A stretch of 64,000 nt of DNA from Acidobacteriota bacterium. GTDB lineage: Bacteria; Acidobacteriota; Terriglobia; UBA7540. The notes beneath the pieces were generated by a model that saw only the letters and a program-made list of their open reading frames with translations, did no database searches and had not been told where the DNA came from. The translations under genes and the position numbers were made by a program. Shown piece by piece: positions 55,557-64,000 of this stretch (its first letter is position 1; each line of letters starts with the position of its first letter). The stretch spans positions 1 through 64,000 of the forward strand of contig JAKASG010000004.1 in the NCBI GenBank assembly GCA_021828285.1. The letters are read 5' to 3'.

Positions 55557-58500
55557 CTACGTCCCGGGCGCCGCGACGCTCAGATAAGGGACGTGCGCCG
55601 AGCGCAGGTGAGCGTTCAATTGCTGAACGTCCCTTGTCAGCAGGGTTTGCACGGTCGCGAGCACACTGGCGAGTTGCGTCTGATATTTTGCGATCCACAT
55701 CTGCTCAGCCGCGGTCGGTGCGTTCGTCGAGCGTTCTATCATCATGCGCAGGTACGCGAGTTGCTCGATGATCCTGGCCGGCGCGCGATAGCCGTCCTGA
55801 TCCTCACGCAACTCATCCTCCCGGGCCTTCAGGCTCTTTCCGAGGGCCGCGGCTTCCGCCTTGAGAGTGGAGTGCTCGAGACGCGCTTCGAGCGGGGCCA
55901 ATTGCTTGAGGACGCTTCCCATCTGCCGGACCGCCACTTCGGCGCGTTCCTGCATTTCCAGGAGCTGCTCGACGGCATCCTGTTCCGCGATGAGGTCGGC
56001 GCGGCTGACCTTGAGCCGCGGGTCGAGGATCACGCGAAACGCTTGCGTGAGCGTCTCGCCGCGCGCGATGAGCTTCACGGTGTAATTTCCCGGAAGCACG
56101 AGCGGACCGCGAAGCTTGAGTGAGAAATAAACGTAATAGGGGCGCGGGTCTTGAACCACGTGCGCGCCGCCCGGCGGAGCCTCGCGCAAGTCCCAAATCA
56201 CGCGATTGACGCCTGGACGGTCCGTCCCCTTCAGCGTGCGCAACAACTTCCCTTGAGCGTCGAAAATTTCGAGCTTGACTGTCTCTCCTGGCGGATTCTG
56301 AGAACTGTCGCTCGTCGCCTGAGCTTCGCTTTTCGAACCCGCGCCCTTGGGCGCCAAGTAATAAGAGAGCAGCGCCCCATAGGGACGATTCTTGGCAATG
56401 AAAACCTGATTCCCAAGGTCGCCGGTATCGGGCGCAGGAACGTAGCGATAGGCCGGCATCGGCTTGAAGAGCGCGGCGGGTTTTGAGAGCGCAGCCGCGA
56501 GCTGCTCGAGCGGCGTCGCATCATCGAGAATATAGATGCCGCGCCCATGCGTGCCGATCAGAAGGTCGTTTGCGCGCGGCTGGATGGCCAGATCATCGAC
56601 AGGCAACGGAGGCAAACCGAGCTGTAAATCCGTCCAATGTTCGCCGCCATCAAACGACGCGAATACGCCGAGTTCTGTTCCCGCGTATATGAGGTTCGGC
56701 TGGCGAGGGTCTTCGCGGATGACGTGGACGTAGCCGCGAAGCCCTTGCGAGATGTTCTTCCAGGACTTGCCGTAATCGCTCGTGACGTAGGCGTAGGGCG
56801 CGAAATCGCCGAGCTGATGCCGGTCGAAGGAAACGTAAGCGCGGCCCGGAATCGTCCGCGACGCATGAACCGAGGAGACCCAGGAACCCGGCGGCAATCC
56901 CGGAATGTTCCCGACGACGTTGGTCCAATGTTTTCCGCCGTCACGCGTGAGCTGGAGATTGCCGTCGTCGGTCCCGACCCACAGGGTGTTCGAATCTTTG
57001 GCATCCTCGGAAATCGCGTAAATGGTGCAATGCGCTTCCGCGTTGGTATCGTCCTGAGTGACGGGGCCGCCGCTCGAACGCATCATGCGAGGATTGTGCG
57101 TCGTCAGATCGGGACTGACGATGCTCCAGCTCTCGCCGCCGTCAGAGGTCTTGAAGAGAACGTTTCCGCCGAGATAAATCGTGTTCGGATCGTGCGGCGA
57201 GATATAAACCGGTGCGCTCCAATTGAAGCGATATTTGAACTGCCCGACTCCTGCGCCAAATTCAAGGACGGGATAAGGCGTGATATACCGTTCTTCGCCC
57301 GTGCGCACGTCCACGCGCCGAATATCGCCAAAGTGACTGTCTTCATAGACGATGTTCGGGTCGCGCGGATCGGCCATGGCGTACTGCCCATCGCCCCAAT
57401 CGAGCACGCGCTTCCAATCGCCGTTGGTCGAGCCGCGGACGTTCCAAAGCGTGCTGGGGCCGCGCCACACTTCGTTGTCCTGAAAACCGGCAATGACGTG
57501 GTAAGGGACCGCCAGGTCATAGCCGAGCCGGTAAACCTGAGCGAACGGCTGCGTGTTGATGAAATCCCACGTGCGGCCGCGATCGTAGGAAATTTGAAAT
57601 CCGCCGTCGCTCCCGCACAGCATCCGTTGCGGGTTCTTCGGATCGATCCAGAGATCGTGGTAGTCGCCGTGAATGCGCTGGGCGATTTCCTTGAAGGTTT
57701 TCCCGCCGTCGTTTGAGACAAAGAGCCCTCCGGAGATTGCGTAAACGCGATTCGCGTTTGTCGGGTCCACGCGGACCACTGAAAAATAGAAGGGCCGCAG
57801 ATTAATGCGCGGCGATTTGTTCACCATTCGCCACGTCGCGCCTCCATCCCCGCTTCGCCAGAGCAAGCCCTCCTTGGACGGCACGAAGGCGTAAACCACT
57901 TCAGGGTCGCTCGGACTGACCGCCACGCCGACACGGCTGATCGGGCCGGGCGGAAGGCCGTTGTGGAGCTTTGGGTCGGTAAGGCAAACCCAGGTTGCTC
58001 CGCCATCCGTCGAGCGGTAAAGGCCGCTGCCCGGACCGCCGCTTCGCAGGTGCCAGGGCTTACGGAGATAATCGTACATTCCGGCGTAAGCGATTTCCGG
58101 ATTGGACGGATCGAAGGTGACGTCGCTCGCTCCCGTGGTATCGTTCACGAAGAGGACCCGCTTCCACGACTTTCCGCCGTCGGTCGAGCGGTAAACGCCG
58201 CGTTCGGGATTCGGCAACCATTCGTCTCCCATCGCGGCAACGAGAACGATGCGAGGATTTTGAGGATCGATCGCGATGCGAGCAATGCGCTGGGTTTGGT
58301 CGAGGCCCAAGTGCTGCCAGGTCTTTCCGCCATCCGTCGAACGATAAACGCCGTCCCCGAACGACGCGCTGTTGCGCGGATTGCCTTCGCCTGTTCCGGC
58401 GTAAACGATGCTGGGATTTTGAGGGTCAATCGCCACGGCTCCCATGGAGAGCACGTCTTGATGGTTGAAGATCGAATGGAAGGTTACGCCGCCATCCACG

Positions 58501-58766
58501 GATTTGAAGAGCCCCGCTGAAGAGTGCGCGACATAAATGATGTTCGGATCGCCCGGAACTCCGGCGACGCTCACCACGCGGCCTCCGAACACGGCCGGAC
58601 CAATTGAGCGCCAGTGCAACGCCTTCAGCATTGAAGGCGTCACAAAACGCGGCGATTGTGCCGCGCCGGGGCGAGCCGAAGCAAATCCAAGCGCCAACGC
58701 GATCAGCGTCAAAAGGGCGGCATCATATTTCAAAAATCTGCTCCATCCTTTCAAACCAACTTCCAT
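55557..58766 (-). CDS. exported BNR/sortilin-like repeat protein (glycosyl-hydrolase-like propeller)
   Basis: A 1069-residue secreted protein with a signal peptide (YDAALLTLIALALGFASARPGAAQ). The N-terminal 750 residues carry many S-x-D-x-G-x-T-W repeats (YRSTDGGKTWQHLG, YRSTDGGKSWKRVL, LTRDGGKHWTNV, FASFDGGEHWTDLQLGLP), the BNR or VPS10/sortilin beta-propeller pattern. A linker with RPGVNRVIWDLREAPPGGAHV, typical of this acidobacterial family, and a helical C-terminus (about 915-1055) follow. No sialidase catalytic residues were seen; polysaccharide or protein binding is more likely than hydrolysis. GGGAGGACTC precedes the ATG. Confidence 0.85.
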   Translation of the reverse strand: MEVGLKGWSRFLKYDAALLTLIALALGFASARPGAAQSPRFVTPSMLKALHWRSIGPAVFGGRVVSVAGVPGDPNIIYVAHSSAGLFKSVDGGVTFHSIFNHQDVLSMGAVAIDPQNPSIVYAGTGEGNPRNSASFGDGVYRSTDGGKTWQHLGLDQTQRIARIAIDPQNPRIVLVAAMGDEWLPNPERGVYRSTDGGKSWKRVLFVNDTTGASDVTFDPSNPEIAYAGMYDYLRKPWHLRSGGPGSGLYRSTDGGATWVCLTDPKLHNGLPPGPISRVGVAVSPSDPEVVYAFVPSKEGLLWRSGDGGATWRMVNKSPRINLRPFYFSVVRVDPTNANRVYAISGGLFVSNDGGKTFKEIAQRIHGDYHDLWIDPKNPQRMLCGSDGGFQISYDRGRTWDFINTQPFAQVYRLGYDLAVPYHVIAGFQDNEVWRGPSTLWNVRGSTNGDWKRVLDWGDGQYAMADPRDPNIVYEDSHFGDIRRVDVRTGEERYITPYPVLEFGAGVGQFKYRFNWSAPVYISPHDPNTIYLGGNVLFKTSDGGESWSIVSPDLTTHNPRMMRSSGGPVTQDDTNAEAHCTIYAISEDAKDSNTLWVGTDDGNLQLTRDGGKHWTNVVGNIPGLPPGSWVSSVHASRTIPGRAYVSFDRHQLGDFAPYAYVTSDYGKSWKNISQGLRGYVHVIREDPRQPNLIYAGTELGVFASFDGGEHWTDLQLGLPPLPVDDLAIQPRANDLLIGTHGRGIYILDDATPLEQLAAALSKPAALFKPMPAYRYVPAPDTGDLGNQVFIAKNRPYGALLSYYLAPKGAGSKSEAQATSDSSQNPPGETVKLEIFDAQGKLLRTLKGTDRPGVNRVIWDLREAPPGGAHVVQDPRPYYVYFSLKLRGPLVLPGNYTVKLIARGETLTQAFRVILDPRLKVSRADLIAEQDAVEQLLEMQERAEVAVRQMGSVLKQLAPLEARLEHSTLKAEAAALGKSLKAREDELREDQDGYRAPARIIEQLAYLRMMIERSTNAPTAAEQMWIAKYQTQLASVLATVQTLLTRDVQQLNAHLRSAHVPYLSVAAPGT

Positions 58767-58871
58767 GAGTCCTCCCGATGAAGTGCAGTCAGGCTTTCGA
58801 GGCGCGGCGCTTTCGCCGGACCATTTCCACTTGCCCCTCAGGGCAACGGACGGAAGGGCGCGCGTCTAAAA

Positions 58872-59792
58872 TCAAGATGTGACCAGATTGCGCAACGCGA
58901 ACCAGGCATTCGCCGGGCGCTCAGCGATGCGGCGCATGAACCACGGATACCAATAGCGGCCATATGAAATCAGGGATCGCACGCGCCAGCCTTCGCCTGC
59001 AAGCCGAAGCTGTTCGCCCATGCGAATGCCATAGAGCATTTGGAACTCCGCGGCATCCTTCCCAAAACCTTTTGAGCGGATCTGTTCGGTGATTTTGCGA
59101 ATCAGCTCGCCGTCATGCGTCGCGAGGGCGGCACGGACGCGCAATTCGCGCGCCTGATCGCTGAGGAGCATTTCGGCGAGCGCGAAATAATTCGCGTCGA
59201 CTTCCGTCTTGCGCGAAAACGCGATGCGGGCCGGCTCCTGGTAAGCGCCCTTCACCAGGCGAACGGCCATGCCGAGAGGAATCAGCGACGCGAGGTCTTC
59301 TTTTGTACGGCGAAGGTACGCTTGCACGCAGACGCCGACGTTCGGGTGAGCTTTGCGCGCCTGGCGCGCGTGATCGAGCGTAACATCGGTATATTGGCTC
59401 GATTCCATGTCAATCCACACGATGCTCTGCGTGCCTGCATGAGCGACGATCTTTTCAAGATTCGAATAGGCAAGCCCGCGGTCAAGATCGAGGCCGAGTT
59501 GCGTGAGTTTGACGGAAACTTCTGCTGTCAGCCCTCGCGCGCGAATCTGATCGAGCGCATCGAGGTAATGCGTTGCGACGTTTGCGGCCTCCTCTCGGTC
59601 GGTGACGTTTTCACCGAGATGAGTCAGCACCACTCCAACGGAGCGCTGATTGAGCTCGCAGGCAGCACGCAAAGCGTCATCGAGGGTTTCGCCCGGCATG
59701 AAGCGGGCGACGGTTCGCCGCACAAACTTGAATTTCGGGGCCTGCTCTCGCAGCCAAAGGCTCTGCGACATCGCGAGAAAAACACTCCGCAT
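58872..59792 (-). CDS. proline dehydrogenase
   Basis: A 306-residue FAD enzyme oxidising proline to pyrroline-5-carboxylate. VSVKLTQLGLDLD, IVWIDMESSQYTDVTLD, VGVCVQAYLRRTKEDL, VRLVKGAYQEP, ATHDGELI, FQMLYGIR and the C-terminal SYGRYWYPWFMRRIAERPANAWF are all present, giving the complete TIM-barrel PRODH without the PutA dehydrogenase domain. The start may be ATG 59792 or GTG 59801. No pyrroline-5-carboxylate dehydrogenase gene is in the window. Confidence 0.93.
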   Translation of the reverse strand: MRSVFLAMSQSLWLREQAPKFKFVRRTVARFMPGETLDDALRAACELNQRSVGVVLTHLGENVTDREEAANVATHYLDALDQIRARGLTAEVSVKLTQLGLDLDRGLAYSNLEKIVAHAGTQSIVWIDMESSQYTDVTLDHARQARKAHPNVGVCVQAYLRRTKEDLASLIPLGMAVRLVKGAYQEPARIAFSRKTEVDANYFALAEMLLSDQARELRVRAALATHDGELIRKITEQIRSKGFGKDAAEFQMLYGIRMGEQLRLAGEGWRVRSLISYGRYWYPWFMRRIAERPANAWFALRNLVTS

Positions 59793-59832
59793 CAACCCCA
59801 CAGATTCCGCCCCCGCAATGGTGAGTCCGCCG

Positions 59833-60165
59833 TCACTCGGGTTTGAGCTCGATCATGATCCCCTCAAACGGCTCGGAGCTGAGGTTTTCCGGCTCGTGCT
59901 CAAATGCCTCCTCAAAGGCGATGATTTGGCCCTGCCTCCCGATGATGTTCTGCTCGCGGCCCCGGGGATTATAGAACCGAAAATCCAGCCGGCTCAGGAC
60001 GACGACAATACTCGGCGGATGGTAATGGAGCCTCGATCGTTCATGCGGGCCGTAGTGGACGCGAAGCACGCGCACACGGTCATTCTCGTATTCCAATTGG
60101 TAATGCTCGGGGTCGAGCTTGACAGGATCCTTTTCGGCCGGTAATGGCGACAGTTTCCCAGTCAT
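59833..60165 (-). CDS. cupin-like small protein
   Basis: A 110-residue single-domain cupin. HYQLEYENDRVRVLRVHYGPHERSRLHYHPPSIVVVLSRLDF holds the HxH of motif one, and IAFEEAFEHEPENLSSEPFEGIMIELKPE makes the second motif with a His. GGAGGAGGG before the ATG is strong. It lies 40 bases upstream of the proline dehydrogenase gene on the same strand and may be cotranscribed. Substrate and function are unknown. Confidence 0.8.
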   Translation of the reverse strand: MTGKLSPLPAEKDPVKLDPEHYQLEYENDRVRVLRVHYGPHERSRLHYHPPSIVVVLSRLDFRFYNPRGREQNIIGRQGQIIAFEEAFEHEPENLSSEPFEGIMIELKPE

Positions 60166-60386
60166 GCGCCCTCCTCCAATCGGACATTACGCACTGTCAG
60201 GCAAGATTAGCCGCGCCCGGGCAAAAGAGCAAGCGTCTTGTTGTCCCGGGAGCCAACGCGCTCAAGCTGAATGCAGCCTTACGTCACAGGGCGCTGCGCG
60301 ACTGAAGCGTGATTCCGCGATGTCGAAACATGCGCCGGGAGCGTCCGCGAGGGCTATACTCTGAAGCGACCGTTCGAGGAGACGCC

Positions 60387-62189
60387 ATGAATCGCAGAAG
60401 CTTCCTAAGCGGGCTGGGGGGTGCTTCCACGCTCTCAGTCATCGCATCACGCCGCGCCGCAGCGCAGGCTGGTCCACCGGAATTCGATCCGGTGGAAAAG
60501 GACGCCCCCGGCGCAACGCCTGCGATCGCTCTCAATCATTTGGGCTTTCGCCCGCGTGCGGGGAAAAAGACCCTGGTGGTGAGAGCGACCGCTAAGCCTC
60601 TCGCGACGGAATTCGAATTACGCGATGTCGTTCCCCCATTCAAGTTCAAGCGCAGTCTCGAGAAAACGGAGGGCGACTTCGGACCCTTCCTCACGGCAGA
60701 ATTCACTGACCTCGTTCGTCCTGGAATTTACCAGATCAACGTGGGAGGCGAACGCTCTGTTCCGTTCTTCATTCGCGAGGACGTATGGCGCAGAACGCTC
60801 GCGCGCTCGGTGGGCTACTACCGCTATCAGCGCTGCGGCGTTGCCGTCCCCGGCGTCCATGCGGTTTGCCACCTCGACGACGCTCGCCGTCGCGACACGG
60901 GCGAGCACGTGGACACCGTGGGAGGCTGGCACGACGCCGGCGACCTGCGCAAATGGATGGATCCTACGGTGCTGAACGGCATCTCGCTGCTCAACGTCCT
61001 GCGCAACCTGCCGGCGCCACGCGCGGAGGACCCGACCCACCAGCAACTCCTCGACGAAGCGCGCCATGGCAATCTCTACTTTCTCAAAATGCAGGATAAG
61101 GACGGACGCGTCTGGCACGATGTGGCCGGAGGCGTGAACGGCGATAATAGCGACAACCACTGGACGGATAACATCATCGGCACCGCGGACGACCGATATA
61201 TCAACACGAAGAAGCTCGAGCGGATTGCCGCCATGTTCGCAACGCTCGAGGCGATGATGGCTCAGGTATTCCGCGGCGCAGACGATCCCTATGCCGATCG
61301 CTGCCTCGAAGCCGGCGCTCGTGCCTGGACTGCTTCAGCGCGCCGCGGGTCCGCGCTCGACCTCGCTTGGTGGGCTATGGCCGCATGCGAGCTTCATCGC
61401 ACCACAGGCAAGCCCGCATTTAGGGATGAAGCCTTACGGCTGGGCCGTGATCTCCTCGCGCTGCAAAACACGTCTTTTGCCTTCGATCAGAAGTTGGTCC
61501 GTGGATACTGGACGGAGCCGTCGCCCAGGCCCTCGGGCTCGCTGCAGCAGACGCCTTTTTACAACATTGTCTATCCGGGATTGCCTGCGCTCGCCCTCAT
61601 CAATCTCTACGAATCTTTTCCCGCAGCAGCGGACCGCGGCAAATGGAAGGACGCCGTCAAGCTGCACCTCGACGAATTTGTCGAACCGATGGCGAGCCGC
61701 AGTGCCTACCGTCTTATTCCTTCAGGGCTATACGTGGGAAGACCTTCGCCCGAGACTTACCGTCCTCTGGCCGGGCAGTTGACCTACCGCTATTTCATGC
61801 CGGTCAACAAACAATTCTGGTGGCAAGGCATCAATTCGCACCTGGGCTGCTCCGCGCTGCTCCTCGGGCAATTCGCACGGCTGCTGCGTGATGAAGGCGG
61901 CGATGGAAAACCTTATCTTGACCTCGCTTACCCGCAACTGGAGTGGATTATGGGCGCGAATCCTTTCGGCGCCTGCCTGATGACCGGTGAAGGCATGAAA
62001 AATCCTTATCCGCACTCGCGCTTCGTCGGGCTCATTCCGGGCGGTATCATGAACGGCATCGCCGGAAACGCGGAGGATGAGCCGGTCCTCGATCAAGCCT
62101 ACATGATTGATTGGCGCACGTGCGAATACTGGAGCCCGCATGTGGCGTTCTATTTGTGGGCCGTATCAACGCTCGAAAACGCGGCGTGA
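60387..62189 (+). CDS. glycoside hydrolase family 9 enzyme, Tat-exported
   Basis: A 600-residue enzyme. The N-terminus NRRSFLSGLGG with a following hydrophobic stretch is a twin-arginine signal. An Ig-like CelD_N domain (about 45-130; LNHLGFRPRAGKKTLVV) precedes the (alpha/alpha)6 catalytic domain. VGGWHDAGDLRKWMDPTVLNGISLLNVL holds the DAGD catalytic Asp pair, LDLAYPQLEWIMGANPFGACLMTG is the GH9 C-terminal signature, and RTCEYWSPHVAFYLWAVS offers the acid Glu. It should cut beta-1,4-glucan or an oligosaccharide. GAGGAGACGCC precedes ATG 60387. Confidence 0.9.
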   Translation: MNRRSFLSGLGGASTLSVIASRRAAAQAGPPEFDPVEKDAPGATPAIALNHLGFRPRAGKKTLVVRATAKPLATEFELRDVVPPFKFKRSLEKTEGDFGPFLTAEFTDLVRPGIYQINVGGERSVPFFIREDVWRRTLARSVGYYRYQRCGVAVPGVHAVCHLDDARRRDTGEHVDTVGGWHDAGDLRKWMDPTVLNGISLLNVLRNLPAPRAEDPTHQQLLDEARHGNLYFLKMQDKDGRVWHDVAGGVNGDNSDNHWTDNIIGTADDRYINTKKLERIAAMFATLEAMMAQVFRGADDPYADRCLEAGARAWTASARRGSALDLAWWAMAACELHRTTGKPAFRDEALRLGRDLLALQNTSFAFDQKLVRGYWTEPSPRPSGSLQQTPFYNIVYPGLPALALINLYESFPAAADRGKWKDAVKLHLDEFVEPMASRSAYRLIPSGLYVGRPSPETYRPLAGQLTYRYFMPVNKQFWWQGINSHLGCSALLLGQFARLLRDEGGDGKPYLDLAYPQLEWIMGANPFGACLMTGEGMKNPYPHSRFVGLIPGGIMNGIAGNAEDEPVLDQAYMIDWRTCEYWSPHVAFYLWAVSTLENAA

Positions 62190-62216
62190 TTCGGGAATAA
62201 TGGTTGCAGGTTCTTC

Positions 62217-64000
62217 ATGATCGAGCTGAACGTCGAGCAACGCAAAGCGGTCGAGCACGGCGAAGGCCCGATGGTCATTTTGGCGGGGCCCGGCAGCGGC
62301 AAGACGCGCGTCATCACGGAGCGCATCGCCCATCTGGTGCGAACCGTTCCCGGGCTCGGGCCGGAAAATATTCTGGCGATGACCTTCACTGAGAAGGCCG
62401 CGCACGAAATGGCGAGCCGCGTGCATCGTTCGCTCGTGGAGACTGAGAAACGGCCGGTGATTGTGACTTTCCACGCTTTTTGCCGCCGGGCGCTCGATGA
62501 CCATGGCTTCAGCCGGCAACTCCTTGACCGCGTGGATTTCTGGATCTTCCTGCGCCGCAGAATGCAGGCGCTTCAGCTCGACCGCTACCGCAAGCTCGTC
62601 CGGCCCGGAGCGTTTCTCGATGACTTGATGGATTTTTTCTCACGCTGTCAGGATGAGCTCGTCGAGCCGGAGGATTTTGACGAATTCGTCAAAAGCGCTG
62701 AAAAACAATTCTCGTCGAGCGCGGCGTCGCTCGATGAAGCCAGCCGGCAACTGGCCCACGAAGAAATAGAGCGCTTGAAAGAAGTCTCGCGCGCTTTTCG
62801 CGCCAGCCGCCGTCTGCTTGAAGAAGCCAACCGCTCAAGCCTCGGGAGCCTGATCAGCGAAACGCTTCGCCTTTGGAGGCGTTCGCCCGAATTGCTCGAG
62901 CCTCTTCGGGATCGCTTTCGTTACGTCCTGGTGGACGAGTTGCAAGACGTCAATTACGGCCAAATTGAGCTCTTGCGCCGCATGATGGGGGCGCCGTTCA
63001 ACATCACGGCCGTCGGCGACGATGATCAAGCGATCTACCGCTTTCGCGGCGCCGCCTACGGGGCCTTCCAAATGTTTAAAGAGGCTTTCCCGAAGGCCGG
63101 CTTGATTTATCTCAACCGCAACTATCGCTCCACGCAGAGAATCCTGCGCGTTGCCGATGGGATCATCGCGAAAAATCAGCGCGAAGCGGGGAAGCCGGAC
63201 CTCGCACCCCAAAAGCCGGAAGGCCGCCCGGTCCATCTCCTTCAATCGAATGACCCGGCAAGCGAAGCTGCGGGTGTCGCCGGCTTGATTGAAGAACTCG
63301 CCCGCAAAGGGACGCCTTATCGCGACGTTGCGGTGCTCTACCGCGCGCATGCTTACCGAGATGAGCTCGTGCATGGGCTGCGGAAAAGAGCGATTCCCTT
63401 TGCCATCCGCGGCCTTTCTCTGCTCTCGACGCCGATGTTGCGTGACCTTATCGCTTATCTCCGCCTGGTTCATTCTCCGCATGAAAATGTCAGCCTCACG
63501 CGCGTGCTGCTGATTCCGCGATGGAAATTTCCGGATGAACTCGCCTTCGAAGCGCGGCGCCTTGCGGCCAAGGATCGCTGCTCGCTCTTTCAGGCGCTCG
63601 AAGGCATGGAGCGGTCGCTTTTCAATCAGGAGCTTCAAGCCACCGGATGGCGGGAATTCCGCACGCTGCTGGAAGACTGGCGAAAAGCCGCCCGCCAGCT
63701 TCGAGTCACAGACCTGCTCGGCCGGATCAGCGACGACCTGGGCTGGCGCTTCCTGCCGCGCGAACTGGATGCAATTTATCTCGGCGCGTTTGCAAAATTT
63801 CTGGGAAATTGGGAAGAGAAAAGCGAAACCGAAAAGCTCGGCGAGTTCATCGAGTACTTCGATTACTTTCTTGAAGCGAAAGGCGCCATCGAAATTCCCG
63901 AATCCGCCCAGCCCCAGGACGCCGTGCAAATGATGACGGTCCACGCAGCCAAGGGCTTGGAGTTTCCGGTGGTCTTCGTCCTGAGCGTGGCGCCGCGCCG
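62217..64000 (+). CDS. UvrD/PcrA-like DNA helicase (cut by right edge)
   Basis: The first 594 codons of a superfamily 1A helicase that runs off the window. LNVEQRKAVEHGEGPMVILAGPGSGKTRVITERI is the Q motif and Walker A, MTFTEKAAHEM motif Ia, YVLVDELQDVNYGQIELLRRMM motif II (DELQD), AVGDDDQAIYRFRGA motif III, LNRNYRST motif IV and VQMMTVHAAKGLEFPVVFVL motif V. Motif II reads DELQD rather than the common DEFQD. The C-terminus, including motif VI, is missing at the edge. The start is ATG 62217, 27 bases after the GH9 stop. Confidence 0.92.
   Translation, partial: MIELNVEQRKAVEHGEGPMVILAGPGSGKTRVITERIAHLVRTVPGLGPENILAMTFTEKAAHEMASRVHRSLVETEKRPVIVTFHAFCRRALDDHGFSRQLLDRVDFWIFLRRRMQALQLDRYRKLVRPGAFLDDLMDFFSRCQDELVEPEDFDEFVKSAEKQFSSSAASLDEASRQLAHEEIERLKEVSRAFRASRRLLEEANRSSLGSLISETLRLWRRSPELLEPLRDRFRYVLVDELQDVNYGQIELLRRMMGAPFNITAVGDDDQAIYRFRGAAYGAFQMFKEAFPKAGLIYLNRNYRSTQRILRVADGIIAKNQREAGKPDLAPQKPEGRPVHLLQSNDPASEAAGVAGLIEELARKGTPYRDVAVLYRAHAYRDELVHGLRKRAIPFAIRGLSLLSTPMLRDLIAYLRLVHSPHENVSLTRVLLIPRWKFPDELAFEARRLAAKDRCSLFQALEGMERSLFNQELQATGWREFRTLLEDWRKAARQLRVTDLLGRISDDLGWRFLPRELDAIYLGAFAKFLGNWEEKSETEKLGEFIEYFDYFLEAKGAIEIPESAQPQDAVQMMTVHAAKGLEFPVVFVLSVAPR

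Overview
The window looks like a chromosomal segment from an Acidobacteriota bacterium. It is GC-rich and carries a VWFA-related protein of the type expanded in acidobacteria, a GloVer-repeat protein, BNR/sortilin-like and FecR-like secreted proteins, and the gene order PIN-TRAM, ispD, ispF. Most of it is densely packed housekeeping DNA with short operons. One stretch, about 33.7-37.6 kb, is a scrap yard of broken genes ending at a tRNA-Arg gene. No rRNA or CRISPR array was seen.

Layout. 1-3.5 kb: the tail of an IS630-type transposase, a VWFA protein, a MutS2 Smr-domain remnant, and a two-domain thioredoxin/glutaredoxin-like protein whose redox motif is encoded TGA-Pro-His-Cys, with a SECIS-like hairpin behind it. 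3.5-11 kb (minus strand): apt, acylphosphatase, glpD with a glycerophosphodiesterase, ispD-ispF, a PIN-TRAM membrane protein and der. 11-18.4 kb (plus strand): a DinG-type helicase, the queuosine-precursor genes queD-queE-queC, a TPR protein, a hypothetical exported protein and a DUF1015 protein. 18.5-25.3 kb: a STAS protein, a Ni/Co transporter, an aminotransferase, a large FecR-like secreted protein preceded by a 10-codon leader ORF, and a radical SAM/SPASM protein. 25.35-25.93 kb: an unusually long RNase P RNA on the minus strand. 26-33.4 kb: a metallopeptidase-like protein, a thymidine kinase with an altered P-loop, msrB, a catalytically degenerate amidase coupled to a GerMN protein, rph, and tag with a START-like protein. 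33.7-37.6 kb: a Cys-rich exported peptide, a kinase fragment, an FGE-like protein, a GloVer gene interrupted by an IS630 piece, an integrase remnant and tRNA-Arg(ACG). 37.6-48.8 kb: thiI, a carotenoid-type oxidoreductase, dgt, an M23 peptidase, a GT87-like mannosyltransferase, preT-preA and rpiA. 48.9-64 kb: phosphoketolase and acetate kinase, an S41 protease lacking the usual catalytic lysine, a Kch-type potassium channel, a BNR-repeat protein, proline dehydrogenase, a cupin, a Tat-exported GH9 enzyme, and a UvrD-family helicase cut by the right edge.

Working together: xfp-ackA (with rpiA downstream) forms a phosphoketolase route from sugar phosphates through acetyl phosphate to acetate and ATP. 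queD-E-C make preQ0. preT-preA form a two-subunit pyrimidine-reducing enzyme. The strongest candidate for something new is the selenoprotein at 2788-3450. After it come the pseudo-amidase/GerMN pair, the thymidine kinase and S41 protease with replaced active-site residues, and the RNase P RNA with a large P12 extension.
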